From: DATARH01 sp050246595
Lineage (GTDB): Bacteria > Pseudomonadota > Alphaproteobacteria > ATCC43930 > CGMCC-115725
DNA: 6,495 nt
Direction: 5' to 3'
Assembly (NCBI GenBank): GCA_050246595.1
Contig: JBFWVT010000132.1
Coordinates: 1-6,495 of the forward strand
Each line of letters begins with the position of its first letter. The first letter of the stretch is position 1. Below the pieces are notes generated by a model that saw only the letters and a list, made by a program, of their open reading frames with translations, was not told the DNA's origin and ran no database searches. The position numbers and the translations under genes were made by a program. Shown here in pieces: positions 6,394 to 6,495 of this stretch.

Positions 6394-6495
6394 ATGCCGG
6401 GGATCCTGGTCGTTGGCGCCGGCCCAGTCGGCCTGACAATGGCCGCCGAACTGGCCCGACACGGGGTCAACTGCCGGATTATCGACCGGCTCGCC
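6394..6495 (+). CDS. FAD-dependent monooxygenase (aromatic-ring hydroxylase type), N-terminal fragment
   Basis: The first 34 codons are visible before the window ends. They contain the FAD-binding Rossmann fingerprint: I-L-V-V-G-A-G-P-V-G-L-T-M-A-A-E-L-A-R-H, followed by the second beta strand C-R-I-I-D-R at the position that binds the ADP ribose. The G-A-G-P-V-G-L-T form is typical of phenol, pentachlorophenol or 3-hydroxyphenylpropionate hydroxylase-like class A flavin monooxygenases. The ATG at 6394 is preceded by GGGGAG five bases upstream. It follows the dioxygenase on the same strand after 199 bp, far enough for its own promoter. The catalytic part, substrate region and intactness are outside the window. 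Confidence 0.88.
   Translation, partial: MPGILVVGAGPVGLTMAAELARHGVNCRIIDRLA

Overview
The window is GC-rich, roughly 60-65% by eye. Its protein families and junction styles fit an alphaproteobacterium, most likely Rhodospirillales (Azospirillum-like) or Hyphomicrobiales. That placement is inference from the RecD2 helicase and its small partner gene, the LuxR-type regulator with a C-terminal motif common in that group, and an IS630 element with a CTAG target. I found no tRNA, rRNA, CRISPR array or convincing new multi-gene system. The strongest theme is gene decay on the left and an apparently intact metabolic unit on the right.

Left block (1-2092, minus strand). A short ORF of unknown function is followed by an Ldh2-family (malate/lactate/ureidoglycolate type) NAD(P)H dehydrogenase and an AEC-family permease, closely packed like an operon. 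Two of the three are broken. The dehydrogenase has a one-base frameshift near 1409-1417. The permease is cut off after about seven transmembrane segments by an IS630-family element, whose end (TA at 125-126) and transposase start (30 to 1) lie at the window edge.

Control region (2093-2343). This divergent intergenic stretch holds three palindromes of the form CACCC-N4-GGGTG (the middle one imperfect), with centres 18 and 54 bp apart, and a tandem pair of 10-mers (GTTACATYCG). It precedes a short plus-strand LuxR/GerE-type regulator (2344-2913) that lacks the N-terminal half I expect in its family. About 405 bp without a recognisable gene follow (2914-3318).

Middle block (3319-5228, plus strand). 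A conserved small protein of unknown function overlaps a RecD2-type 5'-3' DNA helicase by 4 bp (GTGA). Both are pseudogenes. The small protein has lost its middle part with a change of frame. The helicase has a nonsense codon, a frame-changing deletion that removes its helix-hairpin-helix region, a smaller in-frame deletion, a one-base frameshift in an A run near the C terminus, and substitutions in two helicase motifs.

Right block (5343-6495, plus strand). An intact phytanoyl-CoA dioxygenase-family (Fe(II)/2-oxoglutarate) oxygenase is followed 199 bp later by the start of a FAD-dependent aromatic-ring-hydroxylase-type monooxygenase that runs off the window. Together they suggest an oxidative catabolic or tailoring cluster with unknown substrate. 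The overall picture is an accessory region, perhaps on a plasmid or chromid, where older genes are being lost next to a unit still kept.
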